The notes beneath the pieces were generated by a model that saw nothing but the letters and a program-made list of their open reading frames with translations, made no database searches and was not told where the DNA came from. Source: Trametes villosa (lineage: Eukaryota; Basidiomycota; Agaricomycetes; Polyporales; Polyporaceae). From it: a stretch of DNA of 64,000 nucleotides. Every line of letters begins with the position of its first letter. Positions within the stretch are counted from its first letter, which is position 1. The stretch covers positions 124,001-188,000 of the forward strand of contig PUDQ02000102.1 of assembly GCA_002964805.2 (NCBI GenBank). The letters are read 5' to 3'. The position numbers and the translations under genes are program-made. Of the stretch, positions 33,137 to 46,479 are shown one piece after another.

Positions 33137-35353
33137 TAATGTGGCTGTGCGCGCTGATAAACCGACTTTGCGCAACATTTATTAAATGTACAAATGGACC
33201 GTCATATTGCACATGTTACTTTGATGGAAAATCAGCAGCAGAGAGCATCGGCCGGCAAACAAAACAGACACAGAAGGGCGAAGCGAGCACTGGGCCCGGG
33301 ATCTGAGATCTGACTGCTCTTGTGAAGACGCTTCTACTCACTGAGAGCCTCGAAGACGTATACATCATGCAACACAAAGGTGCTTTGCGAGCGACAACTC
33401 CAGAACCTACTCATCCGGGACGCTCAGTCGGCATACGCAACACCCCGGCGCACCGCGTATACAGGCCACCGAGTGAACTCCGGCGAACAGCCTTCTCCAC
33501 CGTGGACAATCGACAACGGGCTCGACGTTAAGAAGGACAACAGCGTTAACTCTTATGGGAATGGATGCCAGTATCTTGGCTTGCGCGGTGTAAGGCGACC
33601 TGGAGGCCGTGGTATCCGCCTCACGGTGGGTTCGCCACGCGCTCGGAGCACGAGCTACACGACGTTAGCAAGTCTACTGTGTATTCCACTCTGCATACTC
33701 AAATTTCAAGCCCCGTCCCAGGCACAAGATGCATGTACTGTTGACGGTACCCGTAAGCATTCATCGCGATCAACCCGTTCTCATGTGTATTGACAACGAG
33801 ATATGCGCACTCCAGCCGTTCCACCGAGCTTGCCGCAACCCTTCGGTTTGCCCTCGCGAGGCGGTGAACCTTCCGAGACATGCCTCGGAGAGTTTTCCTA
33901 TAGTGTATCATACTCGCCGCTCAGACTGACGCACGTGCATAGCACCAATCAGACGGCGGCCGCGTTCATCTCTCCTCCTTAGACCACTGCCTCCGCCGTT
34001 TCTTTTGGAACAGCGCCGCACCGCGCGTTGTCAATTATACTAGGCCTCCTAACCTGTGCAAGGAGCCAACTACTTGTCTGTGGACAGGCACCCCTCACAG
34101 AAGGCACTGATCGGCACATTACACATGTGTACGACGTTCGCGCCGGGGCGAAGAGGAACACATGTGAGCTTTCATTGCTTGACACGTATGTAACTTCTCA
34201 CTGTTCTCGGAACGTCTACAGGTTGACGGGGTCGCGCGACGTTGAAGCGGAGACAACCCTGCTGAAGCTGTATCCGCGATCCGCCGGACAGCCTAAAGGT
34301 GATTAAGTCGCGGTCCTCGCCCAGCTACGGGCACCGAGACCCGGACTCCGCTTCCATCATTACCGAGAGGTTGTTAGTGAGTACCCGAGGGATTCCTAGT
34401 GAGTACGCCCAACGTTCCCTCGTACATGACATGCTGGGGGTGCTCGTCGAGCTCCACATTGTCGGCCCTGGGCGCGAGGGCGGCCGAAGTTCGAACGCGC
34501 ACGCGTGCGTTTCGTGAACGAGTTCTTGAAGCGGCGGCCCTCGTAGGTCCTTGAATCAGAACGTTCCTATAGCGCCTCGGAGCGTACATTGTGTCTCCGA
34601 GAGCCTCCTGCTCACTCATGATTCCAATATCAGTGTAGGCACCTTTCACAAGCTCTCGACAGGGAAAAGCCGCGCTCCTGCCGACGCTAGCCATGTGTGC
34701 GCGGCGCTAGCTGCCCAGCGCGGTACCCAACGATATCTCAGTCGGAAAAGATCTGTGAGGCTCGAGGACGCATGTATGTCCTCAAAACGCTCGAGCGTCG
34801 TGACGGTATTGACTTAGCACTTCCACACACAGATGGCGCTAGTGCAGCCACTAGTCCGGGGAGCGATCTCCCGCCGTCGCATTAAGCACGTGCCACGAAT
34901 GCGTGTCATTACTTTCATCCCTCAGCTCCTCTGTCTGAAAAAAAAAGGTGTGGTGTACTCGGCTTGAGCCGCGAAGGCGGTCAGCTTCAACACATCTGAA
35001 GTACCGCCACGCGCCACATCCGTCCGACCACTCGGCGTAGTATCTTCTCTCTGCCGCATCGCGACGGCGCAACATCCTATGGGACAAGGATAGAGCGCGA
35101 GTGACAGCGCAGAAAATCGCAAGCTGCGTTTGACATGTTCTCGGACAAGCGCGCTCAGTAGCCTCTCGATGGGTCGTCGTAATATGATACGCTGCGTCGC
35201 GTCGCGGACAGGCATACATTGTGCTCGATACATTGCAGTACACTGCGCAGAGATCTCGTACCCCGAACCTGTATCGAAGGACGTCGTTAGGATGATCGGA
35301 AACCGTCGAACAATTGCTCTGCGGACGTAACTGTGAAAGCACATCATGGGGAA
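33137..35353. other. Intergenic region downstream of HET-5
   Basis: No gene is supported. After the transposon cluster the array-type intergenic DNA resumes: 33660-33920 matches part of 6660-6900 and 18070-18260, 34210-34440 matches the region near 18680-18830, and 34850-35350 matches the flank downstream of HET-1. This shows that roughly 26.3-33.2 kb is inserted DNA. Confidence 0.55.
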
Positions 35354-37938
35354 CTACGCGGCGTGGGCGCGTGTGGGGACAGACGAGGTAGCCGCTGTGT
35401 GCAATAGATAACCGACGCGGTGTAAGTAGGAGGATGGGAACGCAATGAGGATAGCAGGGGACTTACTTGTACCGGCGGTCAGGGCGTCGAGTCGCTGACA
35501 CACCACAGACATCTGTGCCTCTAGCGCAGCGTTCTGACTTGCAAGCACGGCGTTCTGCCCAGAAAGGGCAGCGACCTTAGACTCCGTCTCCGCACGCAGC
35601 GCGCTGTTCTCCCGCCCCAAGACAGCTATCTTCTCCTCGAGCGTCATGCACCGCGTGGCCGTAGCGTCGGGGGGCTGCGACCGTGCACGCGGCAAGCTGG
35701 TGAGGGACAGCGGCTGCGCCGAGTCGCCGTTGAGCTTCGAGGTTCTGTCGTGCTTGGAGGGGCTGCCATTGTCGACGGTGTTGTCGTTGACTGAGTCGCT
35801 GCCGTTGTCGGAAGTGCTGTCAGACTCTTCCGCTGGCGTATCCGCACCTGAGCTATTCGGGGTGCACTTGGTCTCGGAGACAGGTTTGTATTCCTCACTC
35901 ATCCTCATCACGAGAAGGACGGTACCCGAGCTGCCAGGAGGGGAAAGTCGGCCACCCGGGGAGCGTTCGAGGGAGAGTCGTAACAGCCGAGCCTGCTGTG
36001 GCCGTTTAGGATTCGGGCGGACGAGGAGGTCGTATTGCGCAAGCCTGGGTGTGTATTGATAGTCGATTTCCTCGATGCGTGATTCCACAACCTGCTCGCT
36101 ACCACTGTCAGGCACTTCCAAGTCCTTCGCTTCGCGAGAAATGGCGGCGGGACTGCTTGCAAAACCGGGCGAAAAGGTGGTAACGCTATCGGCGCGAAAT
36201 CTGCTGCTGCTAAAGGGGTGATCTTGTTGTTCAAGAGATAGACGTAACCGGATGGTATGCGAGAAGTCGTCTGCGCCATATGTGAGGATGGTCTCCAATG
36301 TGATCTCGCACTCCTCGCGCTTGATCTGTAGAGGGGAGATTTTGAAGCCGAGCATGTCTAGGCTCGCGATGCTGTCCGGGGAGGGAGAAAAGGCAGCCCC
36401 GTTAGGACAATTCCCCGGCCACAGATTGAGCGCGGGAAGGGATTCGTGTGGTAGGAATGGTTTCGATGGAGGGGGATCCGAGCGGTGGCGGAGCAAGCAG
36501 ACCTCGACCGTCTCTGGCTTGACGACCTTCAGGATCTCCGCGAGCACGTCTCGAGACAGGAATATGGTGCGGGACGGTTTATTTCCATCACAGTTGCAGT
36601 GGGTGCCAACGAGGGAGCCGCGCCCGCCCTCTGAGACGTCGGAAGCACGAAAAGCAAGTCCAACGAGATCTCCGTCCTCATCCTCGCACTGCAACAGAGC
36701 GAGTCTGGCCGCGTCGCGATGCCTTCCGCGACGCCGGCACGAGGCTTCTTCCCACCACGGTACGAGCTGGACGTGCCGCTTCTCCAACTCCGTCGGATCC
36801 AAAATAGGAACCGAATGCGGGCACCTTGAGGTGAGAAGACACAGTCCATTGGTGGAACGTCCTCGGGTCCTCGCAGGTGCAGTCTAGACGCGAATTCGGA
36901 GAGGGTTATCGGTCTGTCAGTAACGTTTTTAAAGGATTCTGGAGATGATGCCAACAGACAAGGAGCAAATCGTATGTCGTCAGACTCAAGCAAGTCGACA
37001 AGAAGGAGCTGGGTAGCTGTCAGTCCCCAGGCAAATATGCTTTGGTCGGGAATGGTTCTGATAATCTCCTCCTGGAGACGCAGGAACGCGTTCGTCCCCT
37101 CACCGTAGATGGGGGACATGTGGACGCCGAAGAGGCCCATGAGGCTATACGCCTGATCCTCGACACGGGTTGTCTTTCGGTCCGCCGCCCAAGACATTCT
37201 CTGTCCAACGCTGGCTGAGTCCACGGGGGCTCGGCCGAGGAGGATACTGACGTCGATCCCCGTGATCTCGGCTAGCGTGACAGCACACCCAAGTTTCGTC
37301 CCCAGGAATATCCAGTTGGATGACCGGAACTCGATGTGCTCCGGTGCAATGAGCTCCTGCAGCGTCCATCCACGCCCGTGCCATTTGCTCTTCCGGAAGC
37401 GGGATTTGTGATCCTGCGGGGTATCGCCGTCGGGGACGTCCGCGAGGTAAACGTAGCAAATGTCCGACAGGCGGTACCACTCGTACATCGAGTTGATCGC
37501 CTCGGAGAGCTCCGCGCTGCTCGACTTGTCGATGCAGCATGTGTCGTTCTAGACCAGCTCGAAGCCGGCGTCGCGCGCGACCTTGCAGAGGCCCTTGATC
37601 TTGTCCGAAAGTGGCGACTCCGCGGAGAAAATGAAGCTGACACCATCGGGGAGGGATGCATACAAGAAGACGGAGAGTGTGAGGTCAGAGAAGATCCCGC
37701 TCGTATCATAAGGGAAGGGCTCGTTCATCGTGTCGAGGATGGGCCAGTGGGCGGGATACGGTCCACCGGGCTTCTCCCGCGCTACCTTCACATCCGCTTG
37801 AATCCGCCGGACGTCGTCGAACGTCTGCTCGCCACCATCCTCGGGTGTTTGCCACACGTGGGATAGGATTGCGTATCGGACCTCCTTGGGGTCGTGCCAC
37901 TCGAACTCGCCTGTCCAGGTATTCAGGAATCGCGGCAT
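35354..37938 (-). pseudogene. HET-5: HET / DUF8212-like gene with nonsense and frameshift lesions
   Basis: Paralogue with the MPRFLNTW start at 37938 and the leader acceptor in place. Two breaks are visible. A TAG at 37549-37551 replaces the Trp codon of the LVWNDTC motif inside the HET domain, and a one-base frame change lies near 36790-36830, just after the CVFSPQGARIR homologue. Past these, the middle region, the coiled coil (LEEKIAVLGRENSALRAE onward) and the short last exon (35394-35354, after a 72-base GTAAGT intron) are well kept, so inactivation looks recent. The HET-1-type 44-base intron is absent; that stretch is coding-like. A peptide of about 129 residues with the start of the HET domain could still be made. 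The promoter is intact. Confidence 0.85.
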
Positions 37939-38044
37939 GCTGCGAGCACCGACGGTAGATTGTGAGCAGCTCGTCCCGTCCGCAGTAGTCCTAGAACTCA
38001 CATGGCTGCAATTCTAGGTGGTAGAGAAAACAGTAGCTCGCGGT

Positions 38045-38140
38045 GATCGGGGATGTGGAGAGGGGAGGAAGGGCTGACAACGTGCCCGATACGCGTGTGC
38101 GGGTTGCACGCACCGGGGTTTGAGGGCTTTATACCGCTCC
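38045..38140 (-). promoter_or_regulatory. Conserved HET-array promoter of HET-5
   Basis: TATAAAG on the complement of 38128-38134, ACGCGT at 38091-38096 with CCG/CGG flanks 11 bases apart. Matches the HET-2 version closely even though the gene is broken. Confidence 0.55.
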
Positions 38141-41100
38141 CTCGAGACGGAACGCGCCTGCAACACGCTGTGACGCTCATGACGGGCGTGAAGAACGGAC
38201 CGCGTACATTCATCTATCTCCGAAGGTTCAGTCCACCGGAGTCGTGCACCTTCGAAGACGTGCGCACAGGAGGCCGCTATCTCGTTTACCCACCATCGTG
38301 CCTTCGAGTACTACTTCAAAATCATCAGCGTTGTACTATAGGAGTGATTGAGCGCAGGATGAAACTGTACCTACGCATATCGTGAATGAGGAGCCGTACT
38401 CGCAAGCAGGGCGGTACGCACCGCTTCAGCTCTCTACCGCGACAGCCGGCACTTGTCCACGCGCAAGAACGACCCTGTCTCGCGCGCTGTGTTTCCGTTC
38501 TTCCCTGCTCATCCGAAGATATTCTGCCGCCCACACGCGCGCGCGTAACGGACTGAATTCAGATTCCGGGCGGCCTTTGATCGACACTGCGCATGGACGC
38601 ACTTATGTACCGCACCGCCGGGACGACGGTTCTGCATAGGAGAGTCCGCTCTGCATCCGAGCAGGCGCGCGCGCCCGGAACTGTCGTTCGACAAAGTTAG
38701 GGATATAGCGAATTTGAACGCGCAATCTGCAGAACGATGTAGGCTGTAAACAAGCGCAAGAACGCAGACAATGCGCGACGTACCAGTTACAGGATATTGT
38801 TGAGCATCGGTCATACGGACCTATCTCACGACTCATACTGACGTGGTAGAGCCTAGAAAAACGTGTCGATGGACGCGCTCGACGGACATGGACCGCAGAG
38901 CATGAGTCGACGCCATGACCTCCCTTCAGCCGATCTCCAAGCCCGCTTCATCGTGACCCGTGCAGACGCCAGTCCTTGAAAGATGCTAGCGGCTGTCAGA
39001 TAGCGCTTTTCGCGCTCTTCCCGGCCTCCCCATGGGACCGGCCGCTGGCGCTCTCACCGGAGGATTCAACGTCGCGTGCACATCTCGCAGCATGCCCACG
39101 TCGCTCTGACTGAGAGTGCATTCTCTGGCTCGACCGCTCGTCCCAGATGCTACGACGTGAGCGGGGAGCCAGAGGTAACGAGATTCCCATTCGGGGCGTG
39201 GCGGGACATCGAAACGGCGTCTGGCGCTGTAGGTAAACCGGGCGGCGCACGCACGTATTCAACGAGCGCGGGATTGCATGACATATGACAGGCAACTCAC
39301 CCGGGAAGATGTCAACGAGGCCAGACATTACGGCGCCGCTCATGGGCAAGACAGCGTCTTCAGCCGTTTTGCGCGGGTTCTGTGACGAAAATCTTGTGTC
39401 AGGGTGCACGGTCAGCGGAACGCGGTGCGCGCGCCATACGCCGTGATTATTCCAATGCCGCGGGACAAGTTACCCGCTAAACGAAGAAACTCGTACCGGT
39501 GGTAGAAAGACCGGGCCGCACATGACACGGCCCTTGGCCAGCAGGTCCGTCGTCGCCGCTTCTTGTTCTGCCTGTGGCAGGCGCGTGGGTCCTACTTATA
39601 GCGGCGGATACGAGGGCAGGCGGAAATTTTGAACCATCTGGCGAAATGGTCAGTAGAGTTCGGGGAATTTGGGAGGTATTATGGATGAATGATGATTCGC
39701 ACAGTGTGTCGCTCTCGAGGGTGAATGGAGGCCGAGTTTCCTAGCGCGGGTGCAATGTCGATCGGACTGACTCATACCACACGAAGAAGATACTCAGTTT
39801 CGTGCATTACGTCGAACAGCCTGCCGGGTTGGCGCTGGCGCGATGTGCTTTCCGTTCTGAGAAGGGGTACGCTGCGTTAGCACTCGATCGGTTTGCAAAC
39901 TACTCCCCGAGCGAGAACATACAGTATAATAGTTGGTCTACCGCAATGCTTGATCTTTCGAGATGATAGCTTGCTGCTTGAAGAGCAGACAACCACAGCG
40001 AGCAAGAGCGCATGAGAGCGCAGAACAGGACGATGTCGACGCGGGCGTCAGGAAGATGTCAATGCGGGTGTCGACCGGACCAGACAACTTTCAACTTCCG
40101 CGATGCAATTCTTCTGGCATAGCCTACGTACTACTTAAGTAATTACCTCCGGTATGTACTTCAGGTTCCCGTGCTTGGTCTTTCCAACCCGTCAACCTCT
40201 GTCATGCGAAGGGAGAGGTGCTGGGAGCGTGATTTGCGCCAAGCGAGCACCACAAGATTATAGAGACGAGTGAGAGAGGCCCAGATTACTGCATCAGGCC
40301 TCAGGGCGCACGGCGGCGTAGCAGACGCAGACGAGCGCGACCTGCTGAGCGAGCAGGAGGAAGGAAAGAGCGATTTGAACGAGCGTCGTTGCCAGCGCTA
40401 GCAATGCCGATGACGTCATTATCTCGCTGGCTAGATTCAGGCGCTTAACGCGCTGCCACCTGCTTACTGCTGCTCTTCCGCCTCTCTGCGAGTATGCTCC
40501 GGTTCTATAAGGCTCTGAATTCCTCTATCTCGGTACTCTAGGAGCTGGTATCAGAGTAAAAAGTTCAAAGCCAGTATTTACGTGCTGTTCAGGCTTTGTT
40601 TACTTGCCCCAACATCGGAGTGCGTGTTCTAATACCAGTGCCAACGCTTCTTCAAGACATCATCCTGAGGACGGAGTTTTCTCTCAGCGATACAGCCACT
40701 CAAACCAAGTCTGAGCTGAAACGTCGCGACTTGGGTATCTTTGGTAGTAGTCCCACATTCATCGCAAGATTGACCGTAGCGACGTACAGACCGCGCGGTC
40801 GACTACCCGGAACGAACAAGACCACACAGGAGGCAAATGCCGTCGATGTGCGCGGGCTTTGGCGAGTATTTATGGTCACTATTTGCAGCGAGTCGCTTAC
40901 CGATCTGACGATGACCACAGTCTATCCCTTACCTTGACTTCATGGCGAGTTCACCGACTCCAACACCAGTCTCTGCTCGAACGTTCACCCGCGTCCGAGT
41001 CGTTGGTATCTGCAAGAATGAGATTGACATGCATAGCCTTCACGCGGTCTTCCACAACCCTAAATTTTCTCGACACCACGGATATTGACACCGATACAGG

Positions 41101-41888
41101 GACTGCTGGGGATTGCGGCATGCTCGCCAGCACAATGTATGGCTTGGGTGTCTACGACCTCCGAGCGGCAAGGCCGACATCTACAGTACAGCACGCAACG
41201 TCCCGTGGGTCGTACGGCTCCCATTCTTCGCCCGTAATCATCCCTTTTTATAGAGCGTACCGTCTATCTCCCATCGGCGACGGTCACGCTCATAGTCCGC
41301 CTGCACCCACCGCGCTACTGGCGTCACAAGCAGGCTCTCTGGTGCGAATATGTTCCTCCATACCAGCAAGGCATTCGGCAGCACCTGGGACGAGTTCGAA
41401 GGTCTTCCGGAATAGAGCACGTTCCTCAGCTGGGGGCGCTGCTTTCTCGATGCGCGCAGCTCGGATGGCGAAGACCTCAGGTCTCGTCGGTCTCAACCGT
41501 GCGCGGGGCTAATCACTGGCACCATGAATGTTCTCCAGCGCCTGCGGCTTCCGGCTCTATACGTAAAGAGGGCATGCACCCAGCCATGGTAGAAGCAAAT
41601 TTGGCGGCGCGAGAGGTGGACGAGAGGCGGGCGGTGATCCGGTGATGATTGTATGTGCAGGCGAGGGCTCGACGGGGATTCGTACCGTTTCGCGCTTCGC
41701 GACAACGCAGTGAGTCACTCCTCGTCTGGTTTGTAATGCTACTCTCACACGCTGAAGCTCTTCATGCCTTGCGCCGAAAATTTCGACTCCCTGTCGGCTG
41801 AATTGCACAAAATTAGGGAGAAATACAAAGGATTCCCATTTCCACTGCGTTCGTAGTTCGCCCCCTTCTGTGTCACGATGCGCCCCTT
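38141..41888. other. Intergenic region between HET-5 and HET-6
   Basis: Contains array-type blocks: 38390-38640 resembles upstream flanks of other HET genes, 39285-39380 resembles 9620-9690, and 39875-40420 resembles 5550-6110. The part 40590-41810 differs from the other gaps and has several short frames on both strands (for example a minus-strand frame with LLVWRNIFAPESLLVTPVARWV at 41238-41420). I could not join them into a gene or assign a family. Confidence 0.45.
40330..40418. repeat. TGACGTCA-ending repeat block (unit 5)
   Basis: GACGAGCGCGACCTGC, a GCCAGCGCTAGC core, then TGACGTCA at 40411-40418, about 2.3 kb upstream of the HET-5 promoter. Confidence 0.6.
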
Positions 41889-44800
41889 CTAATCGACAAT
41901 CTGGATAGTATCGACGCTCCCCGGCGGAGAATCTCTCTGAGTCGTGTTCCCGTCCGATGAAAGGCTAACAGGGTGTCCTAAATGAGCAAGTGTGAACTTT
42001 GTCTGGGAACGAAGCGGGCCTACCTGGCGATGCAGTGGCGGGGCCCTCACGACCCGAGTCTATGTGTGGGACCTGCAACGAGAGGAGAGCCAGTTGAGCG
42101 GAAACGGAGTCCATCTTTGAGGACAGCTCGGTGTTTTGCGTGGCCAGCGCGGACAGCCGTGTCCGCAGCTCGTCGTTCTCGCGTTGCAATGCGAGGACGC
42201 TGTGCTGTATCGCGTCCTCGGGGGTTGTATCGCCGGCGCGCATGTCCGATACGGCCCGGGAAGGAAGAGAGGCAGGTTCGCGATCCCCTAGGGCATCGTG
42301 CTGGAAAGACGCGGCGTCTGCAGGCATCGATTGCGACGCGCCGCTCGGCAACGAGGGCAAGGGTGCGTTCGCGGTATTGGGGAGTGATGATGCCGTCCCG
42401 CCACCGTTTGTATCGTATTTTTGTTGTCCGGACAACCTGGCCTATGTGTGGCATGAATCCGGGTTAGCTCTCTCGCATCTCGCCCCACAAGCAACTGCAC
42501 AAGCGCACCGTTAGTGGGTAGACCATACGATCTGCTGCGCCACACGCGGGCTGGTCGAACGTCGAGCGCATCTCCGTAGATGTCCCAGCCGAGTTTTCAC
42601 CGGGAGAGGCGAGTACAGCAGGGCTGAGAGGATCTGTGAAAGTTGTGCATCGGCTCAACAGGTGCGGCGCAATGGGCAGCCATGCCTCGGAGACCGCACC
42701 GTTTGAACCTGATGCGGCGCCATTTGGGGCAGCCCCGAGGTCGGGGGCGCGATAACAATCGGAGCGCACCTGCGAGGGTAAGGTCAACACTCGAGTATGC
42801 GTTCCAGGCAGGCTCGCGCTCACCGTTGGAGAAGGAAGATCGCCCCTTGCAAATGATATCGCCTCGACCTTGTTGCCTAGAGTTTTAGGCATTGCGGGTG
42901 CGTCACTTGCGGTGGTACTGCCAGCAGGTTTAGTGTCGTATGCGCGGTCGGGGACGCTTTTGACCTCTGGGATATGCACGTAGGCCGGGCTCATTTCCAT
43001 AGCCAGCCATACGTTCTCGGAGTCACGACCCGGAGCGACCCTCTGGTTATCCGGGAACCGTTGTAGTGAGACGCGCAAGAGCCGAACCGAGTTCTGCCGT
43101 TCAGGATATGAGGGGAAGAGAAAGTCGGCACGCGCCAGTGTGTGACTGTACTTGAGGACCCAGTCATTAGCTTCCTGAACCCGCTCGTTACCACCCACAC
43201 AGGGTACTTCCTTCATTTGATAGAGAGTGTGCATGCTGGGGCCATGTGAGGAGCTGTGACGGAGAGAGGTATCTGCGGGCACGGCGAGGGAGTGGAAAAC
43301 GGAGAAGCGAAACACTGTGGTACGCCACTGGACCACCGCCGAGGTGTAGAATGCCTCCCGCTTCGATTGCTCAAGAGATATACTGAGTCGAATCGACTGC
43401 AGGCAAACCTCGCCAGTGCCATGAAGCGTCAGGACGGTCTCCAGCATGATCTTCTCCTTTTCGTCGCGTCTGACATGGAGGTCCGACACTGTGAAGCCGA
43501 GATCCCCCAGGTGAGCGATGCTCCGAGGGGAGAGGGCGTAAGGCGTTGCCTTCCAAAAGAAACTTGAAGAGGACCAGCGGTCTCCGAGAGGTTCGATGGA
43601 GTCGTCTTGTCGAAGCAACTTGGATGAAGGAGGCTCTGAGTAGTGGCGGAGAAAGCAGACCTCGACCGTCTCCGGTTTGACGTATTTGAAGACCTCTGCG
43701 AGAGCCTTCCGGGATAGAAGAACGGTGTGGAACCACGGGTTCTTCAGTGCTCGGCATGAACTCGACGACGAGCTCTGCTGGGATGGAATGCAGGTATTGA
43801 CGGGGCGACCGCGCCCGGGCGGGGAGGCGGCGGGCGGGGGATGAAGGGGAAGTGCAGCGAGGTTTCCGTTGGCGTCTTCGCACTGTAGTAGTGCGAGTAA
43901 ATCAGGCACGTCATGTCGTACGGGGCATTCACATCGATTGTCTCCCTTTCGGGGTAGGAAAATGCGATCGTAGTTGGGTATCTTCTTTAGATCGAGACAC
44001 AGGAGCCGGATGCGAGCACCTTGCGGAGCGAAAGTACAGTCCAAGAGTGGGACATCTTCGGTGCTCTCCAGGCAAAGCCGCAAAGCGAGTTTGGTAGGCG
44101 CCACTGGCTGGAGGGTAGATGTTGAGAAAAAGGACGGAGAGAGAGCCAACAGAGCGGTATGCAGTTCATGGTCGGGCGTGTGTTCGGCGTGGGGGCGAAG
44201 ACGACTGCCCAGGATGCACCTACGGCCCCACGCGAAGATGCTTTGATCCGGGACGGTCCTAATGATCTCCTCCTGAAGACGGAGGAGTGCGTTCTGGCCC
44301 TCGCCGTAGATGGGGGACATGTGGACGCCGAAGAGGCCCATCAGGCAATACGCCTCGTCCTCAGTCCGCGTCGTATTGCGTGCCGCGGCCCAAGACATCC
44401 TCTGCGCCACGCTAGCCGTACTCACGGGAGCTCCGCCGGCCAGAATGTGGGCGTCGATCCCGGTCACCGCCGCCAGCACATCAACAAGCCCCAGCTTCGT
44501 CCCAAGGAAGCTCCAGGACTGCGTCCGAAACTCGATGCGCTCCGGCGCGATGAGCTCCTGCAGCGTCCACCCGCGCCTATGCCATCTGCTCTGCCGGAAG
44601 CGGGACGTCTTGTCCTGCGGGGAATCGCCTTCGGGAACGTCCGCGAGATAGACATAGCACATGTTCGAGAGCTGGTACCAGTCATACATAGAGTTGATCG
44701 CCTCCGAGAGCTCCGCGCTGCTCGACTTGTCGATGCAACATGTGTCATCCCAGACGAGTCGGAAGCCTGCATCGCGCGCAACCTTGCAGAGGCCCTTGAT

Positions 44801-45103
44801 CTTGTTCGAGAGAGGCGACTCCACGGAGAAGATGTCGCTGGTTCCAATGGGAGTAGAGGTGTACAAGTTATCCGAGGGTGAGGAGTCGTCGCGGTGAGGG
44901 AATTGGGGCCAGCGGACAGTGCAAAGTATATCACCGCTCTCCTCCGCTGCTTTCACCGCTGCTTGGATCCTACGAACGTCATTGTATGTCTGCTCGCCAC
45001 CCTTGTCTGGCTCCCGCCAAACGTGGGAAAGGATAGCGTACGGGACCCTCCTGGGGTCGTTGTGCCATTCAAACTCGCCCGTCCGGGTGTTCAGTAGACG
45101 CAT
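41889..45103 (-). CDS. HET-6: diverged HET / DUF8212-like protein with coiled coil
   Basis: Predicted 1033-residue paralogue, more diverged than HET-1 to -5. Exons are 45103-42509, 42441-42024 and 41977-41889, with introns of 67 and 46 bases. The start class is MRLLNT, with an AG one base before the ATG. HET motifs are intact (YAILSHVW, LVWDDTCCIDKSSSAEL, GWTLQELIAPERIEF), as is the DUF8212-like YCLMGLFGVHMSPIYGEG. The middle part carries longer variable inserts. Exon 2 encodes a coiled coil (LQRENDELRTRLSALATQN onward, about residues 945-985) that differs in sequence from the other copies. The third exon is less certain: without that splice the protein would stop at 41965. No lesion was found. 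Confidence 0.82.
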
Positions 45104-45214
45104 TCTGCACACACCGGGAAAGAGTTGTGAGCAAAATGCCGTTTATCTTGCATTAAATCTACGCACCTGAGTCGGGTCCTCGGAGTAGATGGTAAGTTGT
45201 GAAGTCTGAGGGCG

Positions 45215-45290
45215 TGGAGAGGGATAGAAAGCGCTCCCGATACGCATGTGTGGTTGACGCACTCCGAGACCCGGGGTCTATATAACGTCC
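45215..45290 (-). promoter_or_regulatory. Diverged HET-array promoter of HET-6
   Basis: A TATATA-type box (complement of 45279-45285) and a recognisable but changed GC-rich box in which ACGCGT has become ACGCAT. Confidence 0.45.
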
Positions 45291-46479
45291 CCCGCCGACT
45301 CGGTACACGCCTATACCGCGGGGCTGCCACGAAGCTAATGACACGCGGCTTAGAGCAACCGCGTTGAGTGTGGTGACAAGGTTCTACTCACCGGCGTGCG
45401 CGTCCATGACGCGCGTCCACGATGCCGCTATCTCAACTTGTCGCGCGCGAGCAGACCTCCGAGTTTGACCTAATCATTAGCATTGTAGTGCGGGTGCGAT
45501 TGAGCGAGTAATACCGCTGTACTGAGCTGCATTGATGCGTGTACTCCGTCAAGGAACGGTACTTATAAGGGAGGCGATGGCTCTTACCGCGGCCGACACC
45601 TCCCCGCGTGTAGGGTCGATCTGCGTGAACACGCGGTCCTTTCGCTCATATCGTCAGCTGGACGCGCAGCCCCGAGGCTGTGCTAGCCACGTGCCCCGGC
45701 GGACCAGACAGGACTTCGACAAGTCGTTCACCTTTGGGAATGAGGGTGAGTCTACGCGCAACACCACCATACGAAACGGGAGATAAATCATCAATGCGAC
45801 GCGACGTACTTTGGGAAGTTGTTGGACACCGGCTCGTCTCTACGGCGGATCTCGGGGTTGTCTCAATGGGAAACGTCTCAGCCCGACCCCATTTCGAGGT
45901 GCGTACAGCCGCGTCATTGCGTTCTATACTACCTTGGGCCCAGTGAACTCTCCACTGCCCGTGTTGGTGCAGTGCGAGTCGACCCCGCTATGCTATAGTC
46001 TCTCCGTGTTCGCAACTGGGATCGCGCGAGCCGGTGGTTAGACATGATGCTCTCGCATCTAGGATGCAGCCGGCCATAGACAGTGTCCCGACAACGCTCC
46101 AGGGGCTGCAAACGTGATCTGAGCAACGCACCAGTATCCGCACCGAGCGCGGCCTCTCATGCAAGACGACTCCACCATGAGGTGACGGCGTAGCAGGCGC
46201 TGACAGCGGCGAAAACGGGCAGGGCCGATTGCCTTGGCATTGGTGCATATGTGTCGGCCCTAGACCTAATAAGTTTCTAGTGCGCCTGGAAGCGTACATG
46301 GCGGCGGCGCGGGTGCGCAGAGTACCGCCCTGTGAGTGAAGGCCGTCGCTGACACACCCCTTTTGCCTTTACAGGCTCTTCCTGGCTGCCGCGGTGGCAG
46401 ACTGTGAAACGAAGGCCGTGTCGCGAACGATGTCGTTGCGTCGGCAGTGCGAGTTCTGCCGCGCTGGAACGCAATATCA
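45291..46479. other. Intergenic region between HET-6 and HET-7
   Basis: No gene is supported. Short pieces resemble the blocks at 3950-4775 (GTTGGTGCAGTGCGAGTCGACC near 45965 against the stretch near 4725). The end (46480 side) is shared with the flank downstream of HET-4. Confidence 0.45.
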
